Shown here one piece after another: positions 44,685 to 56,679 of a stretch of DNA of 64,000 nucleotides. This DNA comes from Dichetophora obliterata. Lineage: Eukaryota > Arthropoda > Insecta > Diptera > Sciomyzidae. Numbering within the stretch: position 1 is the first letter of the stretch; each line of letters begins with the position of its first letter. The notes under the pieces are model-generated. The model had not been told where the DNA came from. It saw only the letters and a program-made list of their open reading frames with translations, and searched no databases. Position numbers and translations under genes: made by a program. The DNA is taken from assembly GCA_963920525.1 (NCBI GenBank), contig OY986438.1, positions 130,027,920 through 130,091,919 of the forward strand. The letters are read 5' to 3'.

Positions 44685-46324
44685 TTAAAGAGCGGAGAGT
44701 GACCCTTCTATATTCATTAGAGTGGCACTGGCAACTCGTCTGGTTTCATTATCAGGATCTTCATTGTCAGAGTTGTATGAAGCCGTAAAATTATTTAAAA
44801 GTTCTGTGTCTATGGCGTAGTTGCTTTCGTTGTCATCCTTCTCTTCAAAAAGATTTTTGGACCACCAGCAAATTTCTGCCATAACAGCATCCGGTGACCG
44901 TTTTCCTCTTTATCTGAGGATAATTATGTGTTTTTAAAAATAGTTACTAAAAAGTATTGTACTTACATTAATCAAATTAATACCTGATTTTGAACGGCAT
45001 TGCCACTTAATGTACCTTTTCCCTTGTTCATCTGATTCTGTTGGAAATTGGTGGTTGAAGTATTCGAAATGAAAATGCAACAGGTGAATTTTTAAAGACA
45101 TGTTTAATCGAATTTTTTCAAATGCGTCTATCATTTGGTATATTGACATTTTGTAATTTACAGATTGATTTTTTGCTAAATATCTGCTTATGAAATTTTT
45201 TACCGCTCGCCACGTATCGAGTTCGTAGTCAAATAAAACTTAGAATTTTTGTTTTGGCAATTAGAATTTTTCTTTGGGCTAACTTCTCTGTCTTTTCCAA
45301 AGTACGCTTCGTATTGATTTCCTTTATAACGCGTGTCCTAGTCACACAGAAAACACATGTGCTTTGAAAAACCTTTTTTCATACCACAGAGCGTAGAAAC
45401 CACCTTCAAATGACAACATATTTTCCATTTATGTTTATCGTATTTAACCTTTTCCAAAGTTAGTTGTATCGTATTGTATGATTCGTCAGTTTCCGTAGTG
45501 TAAGCGATTGGTTTTGATGGTGTTATATTATGTTTATGTTAAAGAACTGCTACTAGACTCCTTTTCGAGCTGTCTTTAAACAGTCTCCAATCCAAGTCGT
45601 TATAATTACTTTGCGCTCATCAACTTTTCAATGTCGTTGCAAAAAGCAAGGTTTTTTCCCTCGTTACAAGTGAAATGCTGCTGGAAAACTGATTGACGAT
45701 TCCTATAAGCTGTAACTTTGGTCCCGGGTACCAAAAGATTTTTGGAATTGAGAAATGAACTGAGTAGTTCAGATTTCCGTTGTGACCATTCCTGTTTTGA
45801 AAAAATGACGTCGAGTTCATGTTGTGTAATCACACTTGGTGCATTTGAGCACGAAAGTCCAGGAACGTAATTGGAACAACTGTCGGTTCCATCAGCCGTT
45901 GGGACAATGTCAGCGATTGTGATTGAATCAAGATCTGGATTTATAATCACTTGCACTGGAGTGTGCTCTGCGTGAGTCAATGGCAGTTGAGCACTTCGAG
46001 CGTCAATGTAAACTTTTGATTTTGCTTTTTTTATGTACATTCCACGAACAGTATTTAAAAATTAATAACAATTTGCTGCATCATGCACTCCCAGATCAGT
46101 CCATATCATTGGGATTCTAAAGGCATAGATACACGCTTATTTTGTTTCCAGTTCATTAGACCATTGTAGCATGTTACACAAACTGAGTCTGGTGCCCAAT
46201 TTACACCCCAAACCACAGACTGCAGAAAATATGCTTTATATGCTTTAAAATCTTCAGTGAAGAATCCTTTAATTTTTTTTTGTGATGTATTCACATCGTT
46301 TTCACATCGGAAAAAAATGACCAT
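44685..46324 (-). pseudogene. decayed transposase-like gene, uncharacterised arthropod repeat family
   Basis: From 46324 downward on the minus strand: VVWGVNWAPDSVCVTCYNGL, MNWKQNKRVSMP; then MYIKKAKSKVYIDARSAQLP (46040) to ITQHELDVIFSKQ, LLVPGTKVTAYRNRQSVFQ, HFTCNEGKNLAFCNDI. After a stop come DWRLFKDSSKRSL (about 45597-45555), KWKICCHLKVVSTLCGMKKG and FSKHMCFLCD (CxxC). After further breaks come MSLKIHLLHFHFEYF, SDEQGKRY and SPDAVMAEICWW. From memory, this order matches a large family of unannotated multicopy proteins in arthropod genomes (DWRLFIDSSKRSL, CFLCLWDSR and SDEHGERFHQD type). Spaced Asp/Asp/Glu residues and the CxxC suggest an RNase H-fold transposase, which is inference. At least four stops or frameshifts make it dead. 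Confidence 0.65.
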
Positions 46325-46558
46325 AAACGTAACAATAATTATTTATATTTCCTTTACACGATTCCATTAACTCACAGCATAATAAAAAAGTTTTCGCTTT
46401 TGTTACTAATTTATTAATTCAATTAAACGGCAAAGTGCACAAATACAACGTTGCCACCTTGATAAAAAAAAACAGGAGCACAAACCTTATGCAAAGGAAT
46501 AAGTGCATAAATATAGGAAGTATTGTTTAAAATAAGAAAATGGTGATCCTTTTTTTTG

Positions 46559-46917
46559 TGTTTTGTCCTTTAACTATGAACTGCTTTAAATTTTTAGTAA
46601 AAAATGTTTGGAAGATAATTACTTAGCATCTTAACATTAACTTTTTTAAAGACAGTTACACGCTTACCCCAATACTGGAAACGTTAGAGACCAAAAACTG
46701 ATGCGATGAATTGCAGAGAAATCCACTGTTCACCCAAATTAAATGTGTTAAAAAATTTTGTTCGCTCTTAACAATGCAAATGGGATGTTTGCTCTTATGG
46801 GATAGTAGTTTCACTTCTATATAGTGGTATTTAAGAATTACGATCAGTATTTCACTGTATTACTTACCGTGTCCTGCTCCGCGTTCAGCCTTCGTTTCGT
46901 TTTACATAAACATGCAG
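46559..46917 (-). repeat. right long terminal inverted repeat
   Basis: Reverse complement of the left repeat. It ends with CATAAACATGCAG against the TAA flank and hAT coding sequence. Confidence 0.85.
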
Positions 46918-46920
46918 TAA

Positions 46921-48940
46921 GTTCGTTCGAAACGTTATGTGTTAGTATCAAATAAATACAAGTAGATTCTGAGAATTATTTCGATATTTGGAAAAACTGA
47001 GAATAATTCTTATGAGATTGTTTTGAATTATCTGAAAAAAGTAAGTTTTAGCGAAATGGCATTCTCTCACACTGGCAATCAATTCAGTTTCGTCAATATC
47101 CTTGGAATAAACTGATATAATTTTGTTACATGCACCAAAAACTTCTTAATCAGTGTCATGCGATTTAAACGTGTGAGAAAAGAAAAAATGTCATTCAAAC
47201 GATTGCAGACAGCTTTACGTTAATTTACATTAGTAACCAAAGCGTCTAATATTGGTAAAAACACTGTATCAGAAAATCGTTCCTTTGGTGTTCAGGATCT
47301 TCTGCGTTTTCATTTCCTGCTCGGGTTTGAATGCTTTTTTTATGCTAAGGACTCAAGCATTTTCATAACTTTCACATTACATGAATGCAAATCTCGAATA
47401 GCATCATGCATCTCGGACTATCTAGTTCCAATCGCTCATTTTAATGTGAATTGACCTATCTCGGTTAGTTAGGATTTCAGTTCGTCCGACCGATACTCAG
47501 AGTAGAAGAAATAATAGTATGCACAAAATCCACCAGTTGGATAAAATCTTTCGCTCTCTTGATTTTCGAAAATGCGTTTTTTCCGACCAAATTTAACGAA
47601 TGCGCAGTATAAGGCATGAAAAGGCCAAAGGATTGATTTCACATATCTTTTCTTGTAAGCCATATTATTTGCGTTGTCATACGATGCGATTGACCACGAC
47701 AGTGCATGATGTTAATGGTATTATCAGCTTAACATTGTAGAAGTGTTTGAAGGTGACTGCGAGATTTGTTTGGTAATTTTGATATATTCAAAAAATCTTT
47801 CAATTGGTGTGCTATTTTTGAAGTATCGAACACAAAATGACAATTGGTCTGCATGCAATACATCAGGTGTGGAAACGACGCTGATTGAAAAAGATTGTGA
47901 ATCCTTAATTTCAACTATTATTGTGTCCTTTACATTTTAAGCAATGAGCATAATAAATTCATCACAAATATTTGCCTGAAAGATGATATGATGGTTTACC
48001 TTACCAGAACCGAAAAAAATATTTCGATTCGCTTTTGATTGGTGTTCACTTTTACTTTGTTTCCATGACGTGATAAGTGTAATAAGAGTGGATCGAATTC
48101 ACTAATCAATTCAGTTATTCCGAGATAATTGCCTTTGTGTTTCGATTCGATAGTTTGATCACTGCCGCGAAAAACTATTCCTCTTTTACCCAATAATCTT
48201 ATTACGGAAACAATTCGTTTTAAAATATATTTCCAGTAGCGCACATGTTCTTCGACGTTGCTTTTAAACGTTTCATTGATATTATTTGACTCCTTTCTAC
48301 GTTGCCTGTTGTAGGTCGTTGTGAATTTGTGTCGATGAATTTTCATGAGTTTTAAGTGTTTGTAATATATTTCGACAATCCATACGTACTGAACACATCA
48401 GATGCATTTTGCTTTCCAAACATACGACATATGATGCAAAAAATTAATTGTTTCATTGGTGACAATAAAATTCTATCGCGCACATATATTAAGCCATTCG
48501 CAAGAAATCGTTTCGTATGCTCTGTTTGCCTAAATTTTGAGATTTCAATGGAAATTTTCTTACTTATTTTTTTGGTATAAAAATGCTAAAAAATATACTA
48601 TTTTTGGATCAATATTTCTGTAAACTTAATAAATTTGATTGGATATTCCATAAACCTGCATCATTTGAATCATATCTTGTAGAGATGGTGAAGGCGATGA
48701 TGGCATGGAAAGTCCTTCATCACCGACAGTAAATTAGTCAGACTTTTTTTCTTCGACATCAGATTTATCACATTTGTTTTCACTTTAATTTTCTTTGTTT
48801 GCATCTTGCTGCTCCACACAAGAACCCCAAAGGTTTTATAATTTTGGAACCTTTTTCAGAAGATTTTCCTCTTTTTCTCGCTTTTCTGCGGCCTTTTTCC
48901 ATTTTTGGGCACAACAAAAATATTACCTTTCCGAACTCAT
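46921..48940 (-). pseudogene. ZMYM1-like (TTF-type) hAT transposase, main part
   Basis: The start ATG lies at 48938-48940, with a stop at codon 6 and then QKWKKAAEKREKEENLLKKVPKL, the usual basic N-terminus. A TTF-type zinc-finger part follows (LIFCIICRMFG, about 48410-48450). Next come VRYWKYILKRIVSVIRLLGK, RGIVFRGSDQTIESKHKGNY, LGITELISEFDP (48000-48250), CRGQSYDNANNM (about 47660-47700) and RWSEMHDAIRDL (about 47400). NDIFSFLTRLNRM and FPNIEIILRIYLYLF (about 46950-47010) close it. The order matches ZMYM1-like hAT proteins (about 700 residues). Many stops and frameshifts are present. The last block is cut by the 44075-46917 element and resumes at 44074. The 5' terminus CAGCGCCGTCTTAAGG lies at 49254-49269. 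Confidence 0.85.
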
Positions 48941-49216
48941 TGTCACACTTTTATGCAATCACTACCAAATATCACTCAATAAATTGATTCAAAAAACCTC
49001 AACACTCTCATAGATAATGCGCTGATGAAATTTAAAGCTTGTCTGAAATTAGTTTGAAAATCAAATTTAAATCGTGGTTGCAGGACATGTTTAATCATAC
49101 ATAATTTCAAACTGAAATCGTTTTATCGAACTTTTAACAGGTAAGATTGTCAGAGACAAAGAGACGAGTGAATAAGAATCGAGTAGATTACGAGTGCATC
49201 TCATTCGTTTCCACCA

Positions 49217-49269
49217 GAGGCCCCAAGAGAAAATTTTTCCGGGCCCCTTAAAACCTTAAGACGGCGCTG
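49217..49269 (-). mobile_element. 5' terminus of the ZMYM1-like hAT
   Basis: Reverse-complemented, the end reads CAGCGCCGTCTTAAGG followed by TTTTAAGGGGCCCGG, a hAT-style CAG-G/C-rich tip about 280 bp upstream of the transposase start. The opposite terminus, expected below 43.9 kb, was not found. Confidence 0.6.
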
Positions 49270-50262
49270 CAACGCATATGCCACTATAAACACACAGTAT
49301 CTGGATCTGCTAGCATGGCCAAAGTTATGACACACAAACAAAAGACTTTTTCATATAACTTATGTGGCGTTCTGAAACTTTAAAACAAGATTCATTGAAA
49401 CTTTGAAATCAGTTTTAAGCTATTATTGATTATCGACACAGATATGTATATATTTGATGTGAAAGTTAATGTTTTTTAGGGCTTCCACACAAAATGTGTA
49501 TTTTTACGAGTCTTACCACAAACCTCAACACTTGCTGTTTTCTTCTGCAATATCAAAAATGAACGTTTATTTATCATAAGCAAATTAACATGAACACTCA
49601 TCTTTCTTAAAAAATTTTTTTTATTTCTAATTTTTTTCTTAAAATTTTAAAATAAATATCATTACATTTGCAATGTGATAAAACGTTTATCATAATGTTT
49701 TCTATTCCTGAGTGCTTAAATGTAAGGTAAGAAAAAATTGCATAATATTTTTTTAAAACCCAATTCTATTTGTTCTTTTTTGATTCAAAGTTTTTAATTT
49801 AAGTCCTCTCTAATTTGGTGCATTTAATATTGTTCCAAATTTCAACTTATTCCACAAAAAGTAAAATTTTAAACGTACAATATTTACTTCTCATCCTAAA
49901 CTTCAAAATGTATAATTGGGAAATTCCGAAATTGCAGTTCCTAGCATTAAAAATTACAGCTCAAGAGCAGCCGCTGTTTTAGAAAATTTACTCTCTGAAA
50001 AGTGAAAGAGAAAAACCTCATAATGAGTTAAACCCTAAGATGGCAAAGGAGATATTTGTACCAACAATAAGAATACTCTTACTTTCGATAGAATACTTTG
50101 TAGGAATATTCTACTTACGCTTTATTGTACACTCAAAAATAAAACTACTTAAATATTATCGCCTTGTGTGCTATAAAAAACTTCACTAAAGCATTAACTA
50201 AGATAAATATTTATAGATATAATAAAATCAAATCAATGATCACTCAAGTTGAGTACACAAAC
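49270..50262. other. no gene seen
   Basis: AT-rich sequence between two hAT elements; no motif recognised. Confidence 0.4.
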
Positions 50263-52636
50263 CAGGGCCGTAGCCAGAATTTACCTTTGGGGGGATTTTG
50301 ATCCACATTTTTTTTTTATTCAAATGGAAAAAGTTTCATTTGTACTCCTCTAAAAATTAACCTTGCTTTTTTTATAACGTTTCCCAAAATATTTTGGTTG
50401 TTACGATCGATAGCCGCCAATGAGCTAAAACAATTTGCAAAAACCTTCAAAAAGCATGTTTTTCGTAAATATATTGGCTGGTAGAATACTTAGTTATAAA
50501 AACAAATAAACTGTCAGATATTAAAGGCCGGAAAAAACTCTTCAAATCTGCATCAGAAAATTTTTAAGTTTTGCAAGAGCATTAAAGTTTTGCTGCCTTT
50601 CGTGAATTTTTTTTAATTTTTTTAATTTATTTTCACAAAAATTAAAATAACTTCATTATTTCTAATGTTATTCTCACTTTCAAGATAACTTTCAGAAGGT
50701 TTTGAGTGCTTGCATTCATGGCCAGAATTTCTAAAATTTATACATGTTAAAGCTGAAATATTAATTATAAAATAGACACCTTCTGCAAAAATTCTATAAG
50801 AAATTTAAAAAAAAAAATAAAAATTAACTTATTTGAATGTTGAAAATTTGTGTACGAAAATAAAATAAAAAAATATCAAAAATTATCTGTTCGTTATTGC
50901 AAATTTTACCAACACGTCTTGCTTTGTTACTGTGCGATCACTGTGTATGCTAACACATCCGTTCAAACGGATCTCTCCCATTAAATTACGGAGGTATGTT
51001 TTATTAATTTTTTTAATAACTCTTGACTATAAAAGAGTCGCAATGAAATGGGAAAATTTTTTTTTAATAAAAAATTTTTTTGTGCCGTAAATTACGCAGA
51101 GGCTGCGATGCAATGGTGCACAATGGTTTAACCGTAGTCCTACGTTGAGAAAAACACCATAATTTCACTTTGAGGTGCTGATGAGGAATTGAAGTTTTTA
51201 ATTATTTTGAAAAATTATAATTGCGATACTACAAGGAAAGTGATTTCTGTTCACACTTAGCACAAAATAAAAATCATGTAAGATTGGATCTCAAAACTAA
51301 ACGGTTTTGGAAATATATAAAAATTTTAAAAAAATTTAGCTTTCTACACTAACGTAGGACTACGGTTAAAAGTGGAAAAAATATGAGTATGTATGGCTTT
51401 CTGTAGCTTAAATAAAATTTTTTATTTTTTAAGAATTGTATAATTAGCATGTTTCCAAAAGGTCTTGGTGAAATCTTTACAGAGTATTTGTACAGAAACC
51501 ATCAAAGTTGTAATATAAGAAAGTGTTTTATAAATTCTTGGTAACAAGAGGTTTAATTCAAATCAAATAACATGTGAACCACTGAAAAAAATGTGATTTG
51601 GTTTTTTTAGTCATAAAGAAATAATATGAAATAAAAAACTTGCATAGTTAGACTTTGCATTCATTGTATTTTTTTAAGCCAAATAATTTTTTATATAACA
51701 AACTCCACAAACAGTTTAAAATCATTTTTGGCAGAGAACAACTATCTTCCAGCGTTGACCGGTGTGCGCTCGTTTAGATTGACATCATTATTGGATTGAT
51801 ACTAAAACTTTAAAAAAAAAAATAGCTGCCAAAACAATTTTTATGAATTATGACTGCGTTTTGTGTACAAAAATCGAGTTTTATTGATATAAATTCCAAT
51901 TTTTTGTGGCACGCTCTTAGGCTTATGTTGAAAAGTTAAATAAAAGTTAATAATAAATATATAAATATAAATATATATACAATTAATATTTTTCCAGAAC
52001 AGCGACAACCTCTATTTCATGTCGTTAAAATGCAATGTCACGATAAAGCTGCTATTTGTAAAAAGTACAATTTAGGAAAATTTTGTGTGGGAAGTGGGCG
52101 TTACCGAAAAAAAATTTTTCAATTCTGCGCATAAATATATATCTATTTGCATGTTTGAAGTTATTCAACCAACTCCAGCGACAAAACCATGAATGCTGAA
52201 AATTAAATTTTCGAAAACGGTTCTTAATTAAAATCAGTTGCTGGCTGAGGTATACTTTAACTCTTTCTAGGCGGATTAGAAAGGTTTTTCAGTATACATG
52301 TATATGTCATTCTTGCTGGCTTCACTGTTATCATCACTACCATCACTTACAACTGCCGATGTCAAGGGTAGTGAAAACAATAGTGATGGTAATTTTGAAT
52401 GTATCACACGTTTAATCATATAAATCACGATGCATTTGTTTTCACTACCGTTGTTTACCCAAATCAACTTCTAATAAAGACTTTTGCACGTAAACGCATC
52501 TTCAACGTATGATATGTTTTTTTAAGAACATATTAAAGTGATTCAATGAAGCCATTATTTAATTGCATTCATTTTTATTAAAATTTCGCCTTTGGGGTGA
52601 TTTTAATCCCGAAAGACCCCCTTGGATACGGCCCTG
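50263..52636 (+). mobile_element. hAT family X, copy 1 (decayed)
   Basis: The left tip is CAGGGCCGTAGCCAGAATTT and the right tip, inverted, is CAGGGCCGTATCCAAGGGGG. The 2,374-bp interior has only a trace of coding: the minus-strand block at 52270-52470 encodes PLTSAVVSDGSDDNSEASKN, DIYMYTEKPF, matching the better-preserved 56321-56557 frame of copy 2. The flanking 8-mers (ACACAAAC and CATCTAAC) do not match, so the duplication has decayed or the ends recombined. A 244-bp MITE is inserted at 51127-51370. Confidence 0.75.
51127..51370. mobile_element. 244-bp MITE with perfect 20-bp termini
   Basis: TTTAACCGTAGTCCTACGTT at 51127-51146 and its exact complement at 51351-51370. No coding content. 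The 20-bp identity of the ends suggests recent insertion into hAT copy 1. Confidence 0.85.
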
Positions 52637-54566
52637 CATCTAACACATTATTGTCTTCAAGTATGCGTGTGTGTGATTAACACAAATCAATTGGACTGAA
52701 AAATAAAGACTAAAACAAAGTGCATGTGTGGCATAAAATTTCATTATATTAAGCATTATAACTAAATTGAACAAAGCAATCTTTTCTGCAATAAATGCAT
52801 TTCCATTTTCGGTTAGCCACATAAATATGTATAAATTACAATAGTCAATAGGTTTATAATTACTTCACTTGCCATTAAATTTGATTAAATTTATTAAAAA
52901 AAATCAAGCCTAACTCTGGCAGTGCTAAATTTTGCAACAAAATCCTTTAATATTGGCAGTAAACGGAAACCGGAAGCAGCCATGTTGATGGCAGCTACTC
53001 TGCTAGGCAAATATTGATGTTGGTAACTAAAGCGCAGTCAGTGTGGTCGTTCGTTGACGCCATAGGGACTACGACGACAGCAAGGATGATGATGATGATG
53101 ATGATCATGATCATGATGAAGAAAACGTTCTTATTAAGAATTTATTTTAATTTTCAGCTTGCTATATATTGATGTTTTGCAGCAAAGTTTGTGCATTTGC
53201 TGTTGTTGTCGTAGTGGTTGTTGTTTTTGTTCTTCTTGATGTCTTACGAAGGTAGACGCCGAGCCTTTTAATTGACAACCTGCCAGTTTGTGGCATGGAA
53301 ATCGAAATCATAGTTGATGTTGTTGCTAACTTGGTTTGTTATGTTTTAGTTTGATTGGCCATAATTCCATTTTCACCCTCAATGATTTCTTGTATTTAGA
53401 TCTTTTGGATGGTGGCCAGACCATAAATAGGTCCTTAGAAGTTCTTATCGATACATGATTTTTGGTCAAAGCCACAAAAGAAGTGGTACGGGATTGCTTT
53501 CAATTGCAAATTCAAGTTGAAAACATTGCTCGTTATAATACTTTACTTGAAATCTGTGGTTAAAAAATGCATTTTTTCAAGAAATTTCAATTGTGTTTTT
53601 ACTTTTACATAATTTTTTGTAAACCCATTAGCAAAATAAATTTATTTTTTTTTAAATTTTATTTCTCTCCTAAGTAGGCAGACACATTCCTTTCGTCCTG
53701 GCTTCCTACGTTTATAAATTTAACATACTGTTAAAATTTTGCATAATACTTTCATATGTTTTTTTTTCTTTTCTATTTTTACTCAGGTTTTTTTCCTATT
53801 TTTTTTTTCCTTTTACTACTCCAACTTGTCAACAAGTTGGCGCATAAGAAGGCAAAAATCCGGACAGAGTAAAAAGCAAGTTGAAAACATATTTATTCCA
53901 CAGAATGTCATGTTATGAAAATTTAATGAATTTTCCATTCTTTAGGGACTTTCAAGTGCGTTTCTTCATAGTGTTCCAGCTAGAGTGTTTTAGAGATTGT
54001 TGTCACTTTTTTTTTTATATTTTTTGTTTGTTTGCCGGAATTCATGAATGATGGAATAACTGAATGATTGTTAAAACAGATGCTGTTTTGTTGTTGTTTG
54101 TGAGGATACTGTCGTATGGTTGTAATGTGATGTTTGTTGATGGTGTTGAAATGTAATTCACAGTTGTGCCACTTGAGAGTGACTGAGAGTGCAAAATGTA
54201 GAAAAATTGCTGGCTATTAACACAAACATGAACTTTTTTGAAACTTATGTGCATAAGTGGACAACAATGTTTGTTGTTGTTTAAATGTAAAAAGCTACAT
54301 AAAAGGAACTTCAAATGTAATGACTATACCTTATTTATAAATATTTAACAATATTTCTTCTAATAGAAGTAAAAAAAGCTGTTGCCCCACCGCCTTGTAG
54401 AGAAAAAAAAATCACTTTGTTATCAATTTGACTAGTGGCCAATGTTCGCGAAAGAACACCAAGCAATCAGCTATATTTGCAAGTAAGCATGAAGATTTTA
54501 CTATGTAGAAAATAATGGTAAAATTTAGCGAAAAGTTTAATGGTTGTATGATTATTATAATAAATA
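52637..54566. other. no gene supported; (GAT)n microsatellite and small palindrome
   Basis: An imperfect (GAT)n run lies at about 53084-53120. A 20-bp perfect palindrome, CCAACTTGTCAACAAGTTGG, lies at 53821-53840. GTTGTT-rich DNA occurs around 53200-53240. Frames at 54042-54314 and elsewhere lack motifs. Confidence 0.45.
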
Positions 54567-54625
54567 CGAGGGTGGTCTAAAAAGTTTCCAACAAAAGTTG
54601 GAAAACTTTTTTTTGTTGGAAACTG
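54567..54625 (+). mobile_element. mariner-type terminal repeat, isolated
   Basis: TACGAGGGTGGTCTAAAAAG, followed by TTTCCAACAAAAGTTGG and a mirrored TTGTTGGAAACTGG. The first bases match the ACGAGGG...AAAAAGT style of mariner terminal repeats. No transposase follows; the region to 55020 has no recognisable mariner motif. Confidence 0.5.
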
Positions 54626-56085
54626 GTTTTTTGCAGGACTTTTTGACAAAACAGCGGTCATACAAGTGTCGTACAGTGGCTATTTTTATATAATTTAGGC
54701 TGTACAACGAGCGTACAGCAGACGAACAGTGATTATTTACAATGAAAATGTTCTGCCACATACAAGTGGCGATAGTATCAACGTCAGCATCGCCGAGTAA
54801 GACTCGTTTTTGTTTGTGCGCATACGTTTGCTGTTGAATAAAAGCTTTGAAAAATTTGGTGGCATACAATAAGCGTACAGCGATCGTAGAACTTTGTTTA
54901 GTCCTTGTACGGACCTTGTTCGAACCAACTTTCGGGCGATAGGCTTTTGGGATTATTTTTAGCCCATGTGTGGCCCATGTTCTGCCCGCGAATATTTTTA
55001 CTCGGGTCACATCACTTGTCAATAAAAGCTAGACAATTTAATAATTGTGTGCTCAAAATAAGTGTGTGCTCAAATGTTGAATTTTATAAAATGTGTTAAG
55101 AAAAAAAAGTGAAAACGCTATTGTAATTGAAATCTTTTTGTTCCGCTTTTTGTTCTTTGTCAATCCTTTTTTGTTAATCTGCATAAGACAATACTACTGT
55201 CATAAGGAAGAGTGCGGCATCTACATTTTTCAATATTCAGAAATAATCGCCATACAGCAATTTATCAAAAAATCTCTGATTAGAGCTTGGACGGTTATAA
55301 ATATTTGGTTCTTCACGATAGAGCAACCCAGTTTAATTTCAATATTAATTATATTGTTTTCCGATTTTATTAAAAATGCCAAAAAATGTGATTGTGTATT
55401 TTACAAATTTAAATTATCACAAACAGTTAAAAAATTTGTGCAGTAAAAATTTTTTGTTTAAATATTTATGATATTTAAATGATATATTTTTAATTCTATC
55501 ATATCTTGCACAAGGATGTTTAATAAAAATTCAATATATTACAGCTGCGAACGAAATAATAGCAGTACTCTTATATTCAGACATGTTTGGATACATAATT
55601 CTAGTCTACAAATTTCATATTCGGTAAACCCATTATTATTCCTACATCTACTTTCAACGCTGGTTTCAAATCTGTACTCAGTATCTTCCTATATTAAAAA
55701 GTTCTCTAGAGACTGGGTGTTTTAAGTTTTTGTCACGTGTTTCGTATTATTGATCTAGAATCTAAACTACTCATCATAAAATAAAAAATAATATTTTGTA
55801 TTTTAGACAATATATCAATTTTGGAACCAACATATCAACCTGGTAGTGGAGCAAAAAATTTTTTAAAATTATCCAACGAAATATCAGCAAATTTTGTTGT
55901 ACCTTTTGTTTTAGCGGAGCTGTAATCGTTTTATTGAGAGGAACGCTTAGAAACTTGATTTGACTGAGCTTAAGGCATAAAACTTGCTTCAGATTTAATA
56001 TCACATGTTTCTACAGCTTCTGCCACATTAAGAACATTCTACACAAAAGTTTCACTTGATTACTTCCTTCCTCCATTCTATGGTA
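54626..56085. other. no gene supported; GTACAG-rich segment
   Basis: 54680-54910 repeats GTACAG/GTACAACGAGCGTACAGC words. A minus-strand frame of 155 codons (54555-55022) spans it, but its composition follows the repeat and it shows no domain. Plus-strand frames at 55093-55446 and 55516-55725 also lack motifs. Confidence 0.4.
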
Positions 56086-56320
56086 TCACAATATAGAGCC
56101 GTAGGCAAGGGGGATTTTCGGGGCTCAAACCCTCCCCAAAATGTCAAAATTTTATGAAAATTAATGCATTTAAACAATTATTTAATTGAATCACTTTAAT
56201 ATGTACTAAAAAAACTCAACAAGTCATATACTGCAGTTGCTTTTAAGTGTAAAAGTCTTTGTTATGAGTTGGATTGTGTAAAAAACAATAGTAAAAACCC
56301 ATGTATCGTGATTTATTGAA

Positions 56321-56640
56321 TTGAACGTGATACAATCAAAATTGTCATCACTATTGTCATCACTACCCTTAACATCGGCAGTTGTAGATGATGGTAGTAA
56401 TGATAACAGTGAAGCCAACAATAATGACATACACATGTATACTGAAAAATCTTTCTTATTCGAACCACCTAGAAAGATTTTAATTCAGCCACCAATTGAG
56501 TTTAATTTTCCCTATAGCGGTTCTCGAAAATTAAAATTCCAGCATCCATGGTTTTGACGATAGAGTTGGTTATATCCAAATATGCAAATAGATCTTACTG
56601 TAAGTTCTGCGTTTTCTTTAGCTCTGCTTATAGCGGCATT
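56321..56640 (+). pseudogene. hAT family X transposase, N-terminal TTF-type fragment
   Basis: The open part (56321-56557) encodes LTSAVVDDGSNDNSEANNND, IHMYTEKSFLFEPPRKILIQ, PPIEFNFPYSGSRKLKFQHPWF. It ends in a stop, after which a shifted frame gives WLYPN or WL-I-SKYANRSYCKFCVFF. A KFQ..WF...WL..S...N..YCK-CVFF pattern is the start of the TTF-type zinc finger in ZMYM1-like hAT transposases. The remainder of the transposase is absent. The plus-strand direction agrees with the element being reversed relative to copy 1, where the same block is on the minus strand. Confidence 0.6.
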
Positions 56641-56679
56641 GCATCTTTTTAATTTACAGCACACAAAAAATGTTTATTA

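Larger units (their letters stand above)
44075..46917. mobile_element. long-TIR DNA transposon of unplaced superfamily
   Basis: A 2,843-bp insertion with termini CTGCATGTTTATGTAAAACG, identical and inverted at the two ends, and TAA on both flanks (44072-44074 and 46918-46920). The inverted repeat extends inward for about 390 bp on the left (44075-44465) and 360 bp on the right (46559-46917). It stays alignable throughout, with blocks such as ACACATTTAATTTGGGTGAA and TATTGGGGTAAGCG. Between them lies one decayed minus-strand gene (44685-46324). It splits a hAT gene exactly between adjacent conserved blocks. A 3-bp TAA/TTA duplication occurs in Harbinger-type and a few other groups, but the protein does not look like a Harbinger transposase. 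Confidence 0.85.

Noticed and set aside
49125..49146. CTTTTAACAG followed by GTAAGA, a third ratchet-like junction
   Set aside because: The pyrimidine tract is weak and interrupted, the donor is non-ideal, and it lies in the 5' region of a hAT transposon.
54555..55022. 155-codon minus-strand frame
   Set aside because: It spans GTACAG-type repeats and a mariner-like terminal repeat; no recognisable motif.
54626..55040. Solo LTR
   Set aside because: AATAAA-like and GTACAG repeats are present, but I cannot define TG...CA ends or a target duplication.
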